Of a stretch of DNA of 64,000 bases, positions 51,999-59,615 are shown in pieces. The DNA is taken from the NCBI GenBank assembly GCA_936908745.1, contig CAKZFX010000012.1, positions 178,986 to 242,985 on the forward strand, given 5' to 3'. The notes beneath the pieces are model-generated. The model was not told the origin of the DNA. It searched no databases and was given only the letters and a program-made list of their open reading frames with translations. How positions within the stretch are numbered: the first letter of the stretch is position 1; the number at the start of each line of letters is the position of its first letter. The stretch comes from an uncultured Chitinophagaceae bacterium (GTDB lineage: Bacteria; Bacteroidota; Bacteroidia; Chitinophagales; Chitinophagaceae). The position numbers and the translations under genes are program-made.

Positions 51999-53063
51999 AT
52001 GAAACAATTAAAATCCAATGCTGCCATATTATTGGTAATGGCAGTAATCTTTGCAATTCCTTCCTGCAAAAAAGACGATGGCATGTCAATGACAGAAAAG
52101 AATATTGACTACCCGGCTGCTTATGTGGTAAACGGAGAGAGCAGCACCATTTCAGTAATTAAACTTAGTACGAATACTGTTACCGACAGTATTGATTTAA
52201 TGAACAGTAGTGGCAGTATGATTATGTGGCCACATCATATTTATCATCACCAGTCGGGTGGCGACCATCATTTGGCAATTGGTGTTCCTGGCATGGATTT
52301 AAGTGCCGGGCACACCGGTGGTATGCCGGGTATGAAAGGCATGGTGGTTATCATGGATGCTGTTACAGGTGCAATAAAGAAAAATTTTGAGTTGCCGGTA
52401 ATGAATCACAATGCAGTATTTTCCCCAGATGGAACGGAGATATGGACATCACAAATGGATATGTCAGGAAAAGTGTTAGTGTATAATGCAACTACTTATA
52501 CCTTGAAGAATACAATTACCGTGGGTGATGAACCTGCTGAAGTAACCTTCAGCGCCGACGGAACGAAAGCTTATGTATGTAATGGCATGAGTAATACAGT
52601 AAGTGTGATTAACCCTTCTACCAAAGCTGTAATAGCCACTATAAATGTTGAATCAAACCCAGTTGGCGCATGGCCTGCATCAGGCGGAAAAATGTTTGTT
52701 GACAATGAAGATTCCCGAAGCATTTCTGTAATTGATGTTACCACAAATGCAAACCTTGGAACGATTATACTAAATTTTAAGCCGGGATATGCCGCATTTA
52801 ATGCCACAGCAAATGAATTGTGGGTTAGTGACGCCACTAATGGCAAAGTTGCTTATTACGTTGATATGGGCGGCAATACATGGATGAAACACGGAGAGAT
52901 TGTAACTGGTGCTGATGCTCATGCCATTGCCTTTAATGGGGCTTACGGATATGTAACCAACCAGGGTGCCAATACCGTATCTGTTATCAATGTTTCCACA
53001 CATGCAAAAGTTAAAGACATTCCGGTTGGAAAAAAACCGAATGGAATTGTATTCAAATTATAA
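51999..53063 (+). CDS. YncE/YVTN-type beta-propeller lipoprotein
   Basis: A 354-residue lipoprotein (lipobox IPSC) with a seven-bladed propeller pattern: repeats such as NTVTDSIDL, GTKAYVCNGMSNTVSVINPS, STKAVIATINVESNP and GYVTNQGANTVSVINVSTHA. The first part is Met/His-rich (MIMWPHHIYHHQSGGDHH), which suggests copper binding. It is probably extracytoplasmic. It stands under promoter b and is followed by the DUF305 gene after 39 nt; both are likely made under sigma control. Confidence 0.88.
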   Translation: MKQLKSNAAILLVMAVIFAIPSCKKDDGMSMTEKNIDYPAAYVVNGESSTISVIKLSTNTVTDSIDLMNSSGSMIMWPHHIYHHQSGGDHHLAIGVPGMDLSAGHTGGMPGMKGMVVIMDAVTGAIKKNFELPVMNHNAVFSPDGTEIWTSQMDMSGKVLVYNATTYTLKNTITVGDEPAEVTFSADGTKAYVCNGMSNTVSVINPSTKAVIATINVESNPVGAWPASGGKMFVDNEDSRSISVIDVTTNANLGTIILNFKPGYAAFNATANELWVSDATNGKVAYYVDMGGNTWMKHGEIVTGADAHAIAFNGAYGYVTNQGANTVSVINVSTHAKVKDIPVGKKPNGIVFKL

Positions 53064-53102
53064 TAAAAACGGAATATCATTTAAAAATATAAAAGTATAA
53101 TA

Positions 53103-53717
53103 ATGAAAAAAATAATTTTCGGTATCGCTGTACTAACAATTGGGCTTGGGTTTACTGCATGTAAAAAAGATGCTGATGGTATTATTCTTCAAGCCCATGA
53201 TGATAACAGGATGATGGACAGCATGCATGTTATGATGGACAGGATGGAAGCAATGACCATGACGATGGACCCGGAAGTAGATTTTAGTGAAATGATGATT
53301 ATGCATCATGAAGGCGCCCTGAACATGTCAAAAGCAATGGTATCGGCCGGGAAAAATGACAGCTTGAAAAGATTTGCACAAAAAGTTATTACAGACCAAA
53401 CTGCCGAAATTGCTGTGCTTAAAACCATAAGAATGTCTTTGTCTGTAAATAATATGGATATGGATTTTATGCAGGAGCAAATGGATAATATGGAAAAAAC
53501 TACGAAACAATCTGATGTGCAGATTATTACCGGTGATATAGATAACGACTATGCCACCTTAATGATTTTACATCACCAGGCTGCTATACAGGATGCTTCT
53601 GCTTATCTGCACCACGGCGATAATGCCCAGTTAAAAACAATTGCAAACAATATCATTACAGCTCAGAATAAGGAAATTATTGAACTAAGCAACTGGCTTA
53701 AGACAAACAAGCGATAA
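53103..53717 (+). CDS. DUF305 lipoprotein (ferritin-like, copper-associated)
   Basis: A 204-residue lipoprotein (FTACKK) with two DUF305 halves, each with a His-rich helix: MIMHHEGALNMSKAM and MILHHQAAIQDASAYL. DUF305 proteins are four-helix bundles that go with copper-resistance genes; methionine- and histidine-rich helices could bind copper. The N-terminus is also Met-rich (MMDSMHVMMDRMEAMTMTM). It is in an operon with the beta-propeller lipoprotein, ended by the terminator at 53754-53785. Confidence 0.92.
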   Translation: MKKIIFGIAVLTIGLGFTACKKDADGIILQAHDDNRMMDSMHVMMDRMEAMTMTMDPEVDFSEMMIMHHEGALNMSKAMVSAGKNDSLKRFAQKVITDQTAEIAVLKTIRMSLSVNNMDMDFMQEQMDNMEKTTKQSDVQIITGDIDNDYATLMILHHQAAIQDASAYLHHGDNAQLKTIANNIITAQNKEIIELSNWLKTNKR

Positions 53718-53753
53718 TTGATTTTGGTTAAAGCAGTATTATATCAAAAAAAG

Positions 53754-53785
53754 AAAGAGGCATGGTTGGGTGCCTCTTTTCTTTT
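53754..53785 (+). terminator. Intrinsic terminator after DUF305 gene
   Basis: AAAGAGGCA (53754-53762), 8-nt loop, TGCCTCTTT (53771-53779), then a T-rich run. It ends the transcript of the sigma-dependent operon. Confidence 0.85.
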
Positions 53786-53887
53786 CAAAACCTTGCTACC
53801 ACGGCATGAGACTGCTTGGCAAAACCAAAACACTTACGAGGGTGAACTAATGGGGCAAATAATGTATTTTGCTGTTTTAAGCAGCAT

Positions 53888-55135
53888 ATGAACAGCAACT
53901 TAACCCAGCTTATACGGCAATACAAAGAAGATAAACAATCTGTTTACAACACATGGTTCATCAATAATGAAGAACGGCTAAAAGCTTTTCGTTCTATCCG
54001 CCGGGGTGTTATGCAGGTTGTTGATGATATTAAGAACAAGAAATTTCCGAATGATTTTAAAGGTTCTTCTTTAGAATTTGTGCTAACATGCATTACTGAA
54101 CAAAAGCAGGTATTTGAAGGAGCATCTCATCCGTTTTACTGGAAGCCTAAACTTAGGATACCCGATATATATGAGAACGAAAACAACAAGCAGGCTTTCG
54201 GACAGTTTTTAGAAAACTGTTTGAATGCAAAATCAGAAGAACAAATTATTAAAGAAATTATCAGGCTTGATAGTTTAAAAATAAAAGGGCTTGGGCCTGC
54301 TGTTGCAAGTATCCTTTATTTTCTTCATCCCACTATTCTTCCCCCGTTTAATACAGCTATCATTAACGGCTTTAATTTTTTATACAAAGACAAGAAGAAA
54401 CTCGGAAGCTGGAGTGAATATCTTAAGCTCAGAGAAGTAATGATTGACACCAATAATCAGCATCGTTCAGAACTATCGTCTGATTTAGGCGCTATCGCTG
54501 GTTTATTATTTGAAATCGGAACCCAAAAATTGATTTTGGGCACTGATGAATATTTATCCGAGCCTGAACGAAAGAAATTAGAGAAACTCATTGAAAAGCG
54601 ACAGGAAAGTGTACAACAGGAAAAAGAAGAAGAAAATCTGCATACGGAGATGCAATATCATTTATTGAAAATAGGCAGTGCATTAGGCTATGATGTAATT
54701 GCCGCTTCTAATGACCGGTCTAAATCACATTGTGGTAATAGCTTTTCATTTATGAGTTTACAGCAATTCCCCGATATTCAGTTAGAAAAAGACACTTTAA
54801 ATACAGTAAAACTGATAGATGTACTTTGGTTTCAGAAAGGAACTAATAATGTTATCGCAGCTTTTGAAGTGGAAAAAAGCACCAGTATCTATTCCGGTAT
54901 TCTGCGGCTGACCGATTTAAGTTATACCATAGCGGATGGTGATGAAGTGTTCTATCTGATTGTGCCTGATAAAAGAGAGAAGGACGTTTGCCTTCAACTT
55001 TCCCGCCCTGCAATTAAACAAAACAATGTAGTAATTAAGTACATCCTTTTTTCTGAGTTACGCAGCCATTGTGATGCCCTTTGTAAGTTTGGAGAAAGTC
55101 ATCACATTATGGAAAAAATTGCGAAGGCGGTATAA
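53888..55135 (+). CDS. Helix-hairpin-helix plus restriction-like nuclease protein
   Basis: A 415-residue protein not assigned to a named family. The N-terminal half has a HhH-GPD-like segment, IKGLGPAVASILYFLHPTIL then PPFNTAI (G134-L-G-P137), in which the catalytic Asp of DNA glycosylases (VDTH) is Asn. The C-terminal half has PD-(D/E)xK-like residues: D311 in LIDVLWFQ and E327-x-E329 in AAFEVEKSTS. It could be a modified-DNA reader joined to a nuclease, and so a defence or repair protein. It is flanked by terminators on both sides and stands alone among metal genes. Confidence 0.7.
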   Translation: MNSNLTQLIRQYKEDKQSVYNTWFINNEERLKAFRSIRRGVMQVVDDIKNKKFPNDFKGSSLEFVLTCITEQKQVFEGASHPFYWKPKLRIPDIYENENNKQAFGQFLENCLNAKSEEQIIKEIIRLDSLKIKGLGPAVASILYFLHPTILPPFNTAIINGFNFLYKDKKKLGSWSEYLKLREVMIDTNNQHRSELSSDLGAIAGLLFEIGTQKLILGTDEYLSEPERKKLEKLIEKRQESVQQEKEEENLHTEMQYHLLKIGSALGYDVIAASNDRSKSHCGNSFSFMSLQQFPDIQLEKDTLNTVKLIDVLWFQKGTNNVIAAFEVEKSTSIYSGILRLTDLSYTIADGDEVFYLIVPDKREKDVCLQLSRPAIKQNNVVIKYILFSELRSHCDALCKFGESHHIMEKIAKAV

Positions 55136-55138
55136 TAA

Positions 55139-55169
55139 AAAAGCGGCAGTTAATATTTCTGCCGCTTTT
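55139..55169. terminator. Bidirectional terminator
   Basis: AAAAGCGGCAG (55139-55149), 9-nt loop, CTGCCGCTTTT (55159-55169): an 11-bp stem with A- and T-runs at the two ends. It lies between the convergent nuclease gene and the TonB receptor gene. Confidence 0.9.
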
Positions 55170-55172
55170 GTT

Positions 55173-57374
55173 TTAGAGTTTTGCCCCGATTGATATAAAG
55201 AACGTTCTGCCATCGGCCGGTAACGCACCCGGCCCCGGATAACCGCCAGCACGACGGGTGAAATATCTTTCATCAAATAAATTATTTATCCCTGCTTTAA
55301 GATTTAACCCTTTTGAAAATTTGTAGGTAGCTGTTAAGTCAGTTACAGTATAAGATGGAATTAATCCTGTATTTCCGTTAGTAGAAGCAGCAACAGTATT
55401 ATTTGCATCGCTGAAGGTTTCTCCAACACTGCTTATCTGGGCTGTTAATAAAAATCCTTTGTAACCGCCTGTTATACCACCCCGGAAAATATTAGTTGGT
55501 GCATTCTCTACTTTCTTTCCCTTAGTACTTGCATCTTTATGGTCGCCACTGTATTTGGCATCAGTATAGCCATAAGAACTAAAAATAATTAACTCTGCAT
55601 GTTTGCTTTTTCCAAATGCCCTGATGGGATTAAATTCCACATACCCCTCAAATCCTTTGCTGGTGCTGCTGCCAACATTTGTAATAAGGCGATACGATGG
55701 TGTTCCGCTGACAGTAATTGTACCTACACGGTTATCATACTGCAAATAAAATCCGCTAACATCAAACTGGAGAAAATTTTTCACTTTACCACGGTAACCT
55801 AAATCAATGTTATACCCTTTGGCATCTTTCAATTCAGGGTCAACTACATCGGTTGTAGGCGGTGCCTGCAGGTTTGCAAACTGAATGGGACGATAAGCCT
55901 GAGAAATATTAGCATACACTTCTGTTGCCTTTGTGATATGATACTCCGTTCCAATACCTGCAAGAACGAAACTTCTGCCCCTCGTAATATTTTGTAAGAT
56001 TATTTCTGCTCCACCGGAAGTGTAACCATTCCTGCCGGAAGATGAGCCTTCAAGCCATTCATATCTGATTCCCGGTATAATCAAAAACTTGTCATTTATA
56101 CGAAAAATATTTTCTGCAAACGCAGCTACATTACTGGACATAAAAGTAATATCCCGGGGATAGTTACCAGTAACACTAACATCATATCCTGTGCCTGTTG
56201 TTCCTTTACCATCTGCCTGCCTTGTGGTAGTGCCGGTGTATAAACGAATGCCGCCGGATAAAGTATTTTTCATTTTACCAAAATGATAATCGGTAATAAT
56301 GCGGCTTTCTAAACCATAGTTCCTGTATTGGTCAAGGTTCACCACCCTGTTATTGTAGCTAAGTGTTGCAGGGTTAATACTGTCTTTGGTAGTGATAGAT
56401 TGTAAAAATCCAACACTGTTTCGGTCACCGATGGTACCAAACAGTTTGGTATTCCAACGGGTGTTTTCATTTATCTTATAATTGGCGATTAATGCCGGGG
56501 TAGTCCAGGTTATATCAAACCAATTACGGCTTCGGAAACTCTGTTGTGCATCCTGTTTTATTTGTGCATCCGTTAATCCGCCAGGCTGCTGGCTGCGGAT
56601 ATGTGAACGCATCACTTCAGCCGTTAATGAAAATTTTGTTGAGAAATTATAGGTTACAGTCCCATAGCCTGCGTTAGTAAAGTAACGGCTGTTTTCTCTC
56701 CATCCATCGCCGTTACGATGGTCAAAAAAAGTATAGTAATGAACCTTGCCTTTCTTTCCCCCAATAGCATTATAGCTATTGAATAATCCATTACTACCAA
56801 CTGTTTGCTGCGTTTCAAATTCAAAAGGTTTATTTATTTCACTACCATTGCGAAGGATATAATTAACCAGTCCGCCAAACTGAGGGCCATATTGTAAAGA
56901 ACCTTGCCCCCGAACAATTTCAATACGTTGCACAGCTTGTAATTGCGGGTTATAATATGCTTCAGGATAACCGAATGGGTCGGCAGCAATATCGTACCCA
57001 TTTTGCCGCACATTAAACTCCCAGCTACGGTTGGGACTTAACCCACGGGCTGCAATACCAATCTGAATTCCGCTGGGGTCGCTTTCCCAAATATGAATGC
57101 CGGGTACTTTGGCAAGTACCTGACGCATGTTATTTGTTACAACATTGCCTTGTACATTATCCAGCACAATCAAAGCATTCTTTTTACCAGCATAAATATT
57201 TGTTCCAACAATTTCCGGCATTTGCTGATAATCACTTTTGCTGTTTCTGCCTACTACCGTTACATCGGGTAAGCTTCGTACATGCAGCGTATCGTTGCTT
57301 TCTTTTTTGGTCTGTGCGTCAGCCACATTTAGTACTAATATCATAAAACTAAAAACAATTCCTCTTTTACTCAT
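55173..57374 (-). CDS. TonB-dependent outer-membrane receptor (FecA-like)
   Basis: A 733-residue TonB-dependent receptor started at ATG 57374 (MSKRGIVFSFMILVLNVADA, signal peptide); a TTG 21 nt earlier is less likely. It has a plug domain (PDVTVVGRNSKSDYQQMPEI, QVLAKVPGIHIWESDPSGIQ, RIEIVRGQGSLQYGPQFGGL) and a 22-strand barrel ending DGRTFFISIGAKL. The plug is of the FecA/siderophore type. The neighbourhood suggests import of a metal chelate such as copper or iron (inference). It has no CarboxypepD-like domain, unlike SusC. It is transcribed away from the His-rich gene. Confidence 0.92.
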   Translation of the reverse strand: MSKRGIVFSFMILVLNVADAQTKKESNDTLHVRSLPDVTVVGRNSKSDYQQMPEIVGTNIYAGKKNALIVLDNVQGNVVTNNMRQVLAKVPGIHIWESDPSGIQIGIAARGLSPNRSWEFNVRQNGYDIAADPFGYPEAYYNPQLQAVQRIEIVRGQGSLQYGPQFGGLVNYILRNGSEINKPFEFETQQTVGSNGLFNSYNAIGGKKGKVHYYTFFDHRNGDGWRENSRYFTNAGYGTVTYNFSTKFSLTAEVMRSHIRSQQPGGLTDAQIKQDAQQSFRSRNWFDITWTTPALIANYKINENTRWNTKLFGTIGDRNSVGFLQSITTKDSINPATLSYNNRVVNLDQYRNYGLESRIITDYHFGKMKNTLSGGIRLYTGTTTRQADGKGTTGTGYDVSVTGNYPRDITFMSSNVAAFAENIFRINDKFLIIPGIRYEWLEGSSSGRNGYTSGGAEIILQNITRGRSFVLAGIGTEYHITKATEVYANISQAYRPIQFANLQAPPTTDVVDPELKDAKGYNIDLGYRGKVKNFLQFDVSGFYLQYDNRVGTITVSGTPSYRLITNVGSSTSKGFEGYVEFNPIRAFGKSKHAELIIFSSYGYTDAKYSGDHKDASTKGKKVENAPTNIFRGGITGGYKGFLLTAQISSVGETFSDANNTVAASTNGNTGLIPSYTVTDLTATYKFSKGLNLKAGINNLFDERYFTRRAGGYPGPGALPADGRTFFISIGAKL

Positions 57375-57491
57375 AAGTGTGATTTTGAGTTGCAAAAGTG
57401 CAGATGCATTTTAAATTGGTACTTATGCAAAAGGGAAATAGAGTTATGCAATGCGGAAATGTTTTATTTTCTATAAAATATATTCCCGACA

Positions 57492-57522
57492 GGCAACCTA
57501 TTTTTAGTTTTGCCTGTAACAT
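57492..57522 (+). promoter_or_regulatory. ECF-type promoter c
   Basis: GGCAACC (57492-57498), 16-nt spacer, TGTAACAT (57515-57522). It shares TTTTTAG in the spacer with promoter b. It points to the His-rich gene at 57809, 287 nt away, with a long leader or a small transcript in between. Confidence 0.65.
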
Positions 57523-57748
57523 TAAAATTGTATAAGTGTTATTGAACGATAATAATTTGGTCAGCAAGTAACTCAGTTGAGTGTTTTGTAGTTGATTTGA
57601 AGATGTTAGAAAGCAAGAGGCAAAACACATTTAACTGGCACAAATGGTACATTTTCAACGGAAAAGCCATTCATGGATAGCAGGAGGTGACAGCAAAATT
57701 TTGTAAAAATTGTCTATAATTTTACAAATTCGCTAAACCATTCTACCA

Positions 57749-57756
57749 TATCTTTG
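57749..57756 (+). promoter_or_regulatory. -7 promoter box of the His-rich gene
   Basis: TATCTTTG followed by C, an exact TAnnTTTG match, 52 nt before the ATG at 57809. A housekeeping start in addition to ECF promoter c is therefore likely. No clear -33 box. Confidence 0.55.
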
Positions 57757-57808
57757 CCCTGTTAAGGGATTATTTTTCAATAAAATAGCCTTACTTTACA
57801 AATATTAA

Positions 57809-58333
57809 ATGAACCGGAATTTATCCATAAAACTGAAAGCACTGTTCCTGTTGGTTGTATTTGCAACAAATACAGCAGTAGGTTTTGCCTGTGCAATAGG
57901 TGTAGATATGGGTTTTAATTCCCCACATCATAAAGAAACAGAAGAGCCGGCAAAAGTGCATATTCACGATGATGGTAAAAAGCATGTACATGAAAAAGAG
58001 CCGTCAGAAGTAACTACTCATGTTCATGAGGATGGCATTAATCACCAACATGACAGTGAGCCGGCAAAACAAATTCCTGTTAATGGCAGCAACTTACTTA
58101 CAAAAGACGATAGCGGATGCTGTACCAATGAAGTACAGGAGTTTCAAAATTTAGATAAAAATGTTTCCGTAAATACTGGTATCAATGTACCGGTGTTTGT
58201 GGCAATCCTGAGCACTTATTTTGATATTGATTTATCAACGGCTCTCAAAAATTTTCCTGTTGACTACAAGGCCGGTTTTTTTTATCCCCCACCGCCTGAC
58301 ATACGCATAGCGATTCAGCGTTTCCAGATTTGA
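57809..58333 (+). CDS. His-rich secreted protein, HYC_CC_PP-like
   Basis: A 174-residue protein with signal peptide, a histidine-rich middle (HIHDDGKKHVHEKE and THVHEDGINHQHDSE), a Cys pair (SGCCTNE) and a C-terminal proline run (FFYPPPPDIRIAIQRFQI). The CC and PP marks resemble the HYC_CC_PP family of the protein at 41389. The histidine repeats would bind Cu, Ni or Zn outside the cytosol. It is upstream of the second TolC/adaptor set with a 91-nt gap. Confidence 0.8.
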   Translation: MNRNLSIKLKALFLLVVFATNTAVGFACAIGVDMGFNSPHHKETEEPAKVHIHDDGKKHVHEKEPSEVTTHVHEDGINHQHDSEPAKQIPVNGSNLLTKDDSGCCTNEVQEFQNLDKNVSVNTGINVPVFVAILSTYFDIDLSTALKNFPVDYKAGFFYPPPPDIRIAIQRFQI

Positions 58334-58424
58334 TTACTGTAAAACTGGTGAAGCTTTTTGCTTCATCCAACTTCATTTTGCGTTCTGCAATTTGAGGCTA
58401 TTTGTTTTACCGTAATCAATTTTT

Positions 58425-59615
58425 ATGTTCAGATATAGTATCATAGTTTTTCTTACAGGATTTATCAGTTTACAGTCAACGGCCCAGCAGGTGCTTACTG
58501 AAAACGAGGCTGTGGCCAAGGCATTAGCTAATAATAAGAATATTCAGGCCGCATCACTGCAAGTAAAACAGCAGCAGCAGTTATTAAAGTCAGCAATCAA
58601 TCTTCCCAATCCAGAATTTTTCTTTGAAAGTCCAACGGGTAATTTCTACACAGGCAGCATTACACAGTCATTTGAATTTCCAACCGTGTACAGCAACCAA
58701 TACCGATTGCAAAAACAGCAAATAGGTGTGGCGCAAAAGGAAAAGCAATTAACGGAAGCAGAGTTAAGGTACAGGGTAAAGATTTTATACTTAGAAGTAC
58801 AATATGCTGATTCGCTTGCCACACAATTGTATATACAGGATACATTGTATGAAAAGATTAAACTTTCGGCCATACGCCAGTTTAAAGCCGGGCAAATTGA
58901 TTACCTGCAACAAACTTTTGCTGAAACACAGTACGGTGAAATTCATAATCAATACCAGCAGTCGCTTATAAGAGCCGCATCTTTAAAAGCACAGTTGCAG
59001 TGGTTCACCGGCATCAGAGATTCTATTGCGGTGGAGCCGCTTACTGTTGTACTTTCTCAAACACAGTTCTCATTTGCACCTGATTCCACAGCTTTATTTT
59101 CAAACCCTGCTGTACAGCTTTTACAGCAACAGGAGAATGTTGCCAAACAAAATATTTCATTACAAAAAAGCAAGGCGTTGCCCGGTTTGGCTTTTGGCTA
59201 CTTTAACCAGGGGGAAAGAACTACAAAATGGTCAAACCGCTTCAGGTTTGGTGTAACTATTCCGCTATGGTTCGGACAGTATAAAAGTAAAATCAATGCA
59301 GCTAAAACAGAGCAGCAGGTTATTCAAAATAAGCAACAGGGTTTACAGCAGGAATTATCTGCACAGGTTATAAATACCAACAGCGAAATGCAAACCAACT
59401 GGCAGTCTATTCAATATTATCAGCAAACTGGTTTAAGAAAAGCACAGGAAGTGATTACTACTTCACAACGCTTTTTTGTAAGCGGTGAAATTGATTATAT
59501 CAGTTTATTGAGAAACAGCAACGATGCCTACAATGTTTACCTCAAATACCTGGAAACAGTAAGAAATTATAATCTCAGTGTTATCAATCACAAATATTTA
59601 ATGGGTCAGTTATGA
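58425..59615 (+). CDS. TolC-family outer-membrane channel (CzcC-type)
   Basis: A 396-residue TolC-family protein with signal peptide. Its helices are glutamine-rich (QQQQLLKSAINLPNPEFFFE, EAELRYRVKILYLEVQYADS, LRNSNDAYNVYLKYLE). It resembles CzcC-type metal channels and is not closely similar to the TolC protein at 46110. It overlaps the adaptor gene by 4 nt. No RND pump gene follows, so the two would need a pump from elsewhere. Confidence 0.9.
   Translation: MFRYSIIVFLTGFISLQSTAQQVLTENEAVAKALANNKNIQAASLQVKQQQQLLKSAINLPNPEFFFESPTGNFYTGSITQSFEFPTVYSNQYRLQKQQIGVAQKEKQLTEAELRYRVKILYLEVQYADSLATQLYIQDTLYEKIKLSAIRQFKAGQIDYLQQTFAETQYGEIHNQYQQSLIRAASLKAQLQWFTGIRDSIAVEPLTVVLSQTQFSFAPDSTALFSNPAVQLLQQQENVAKQNISLQKSKALPGLAFGYFNQGERTTKWSNRFRFGVTIPLWFGQYKSKINAAKTEQQVIQNKQQGLQQELSAQVINTNSEMQTNWQSIQYYQQTGLRKAQEVITTSQRFFVSGEIDYISLLRNSNDAYNVYLKYLETVRNYNLSVINHKYLMGQL

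Larger units (their letters stand above)
57375..57808. other. 434-nt divergent intergenic region with two promoters
   Basis: It lies between the receptor and the His-rich gene. On the plus strand it holds ECF promoter c (57492-57522), a 25-codon frame at 57603-57680 (MLESKRQNTFNWHKWYIFNG...), an AGGAGGTGA at 57682-57690 with no good start codon after it, and a -7 box TATCTTTG at 57749-57756. I see no RNA gene that I can name; a small RNA or leader peptide under promoter c is possible. Confidence 0.45.

Noticed and set aside
57603..57680. 25-codon frame as a protein gene
   Set aside because: No ribosome site, no coupling and no recognisable pattern; kept only as a possible leader in the note on the intergenic region.
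57682..57690. Strong Shine-Dalgarno AGGAGGTGA
   Set aside because: No start codon with an open frame follows at a suitable distance.
58350..58370. GAAGC-TTTTT-GCTTC hairpin as a terminator
   Set aside because: The stem is only 6 bp including flanks and has no T-run after it; too weak to list as a feature.
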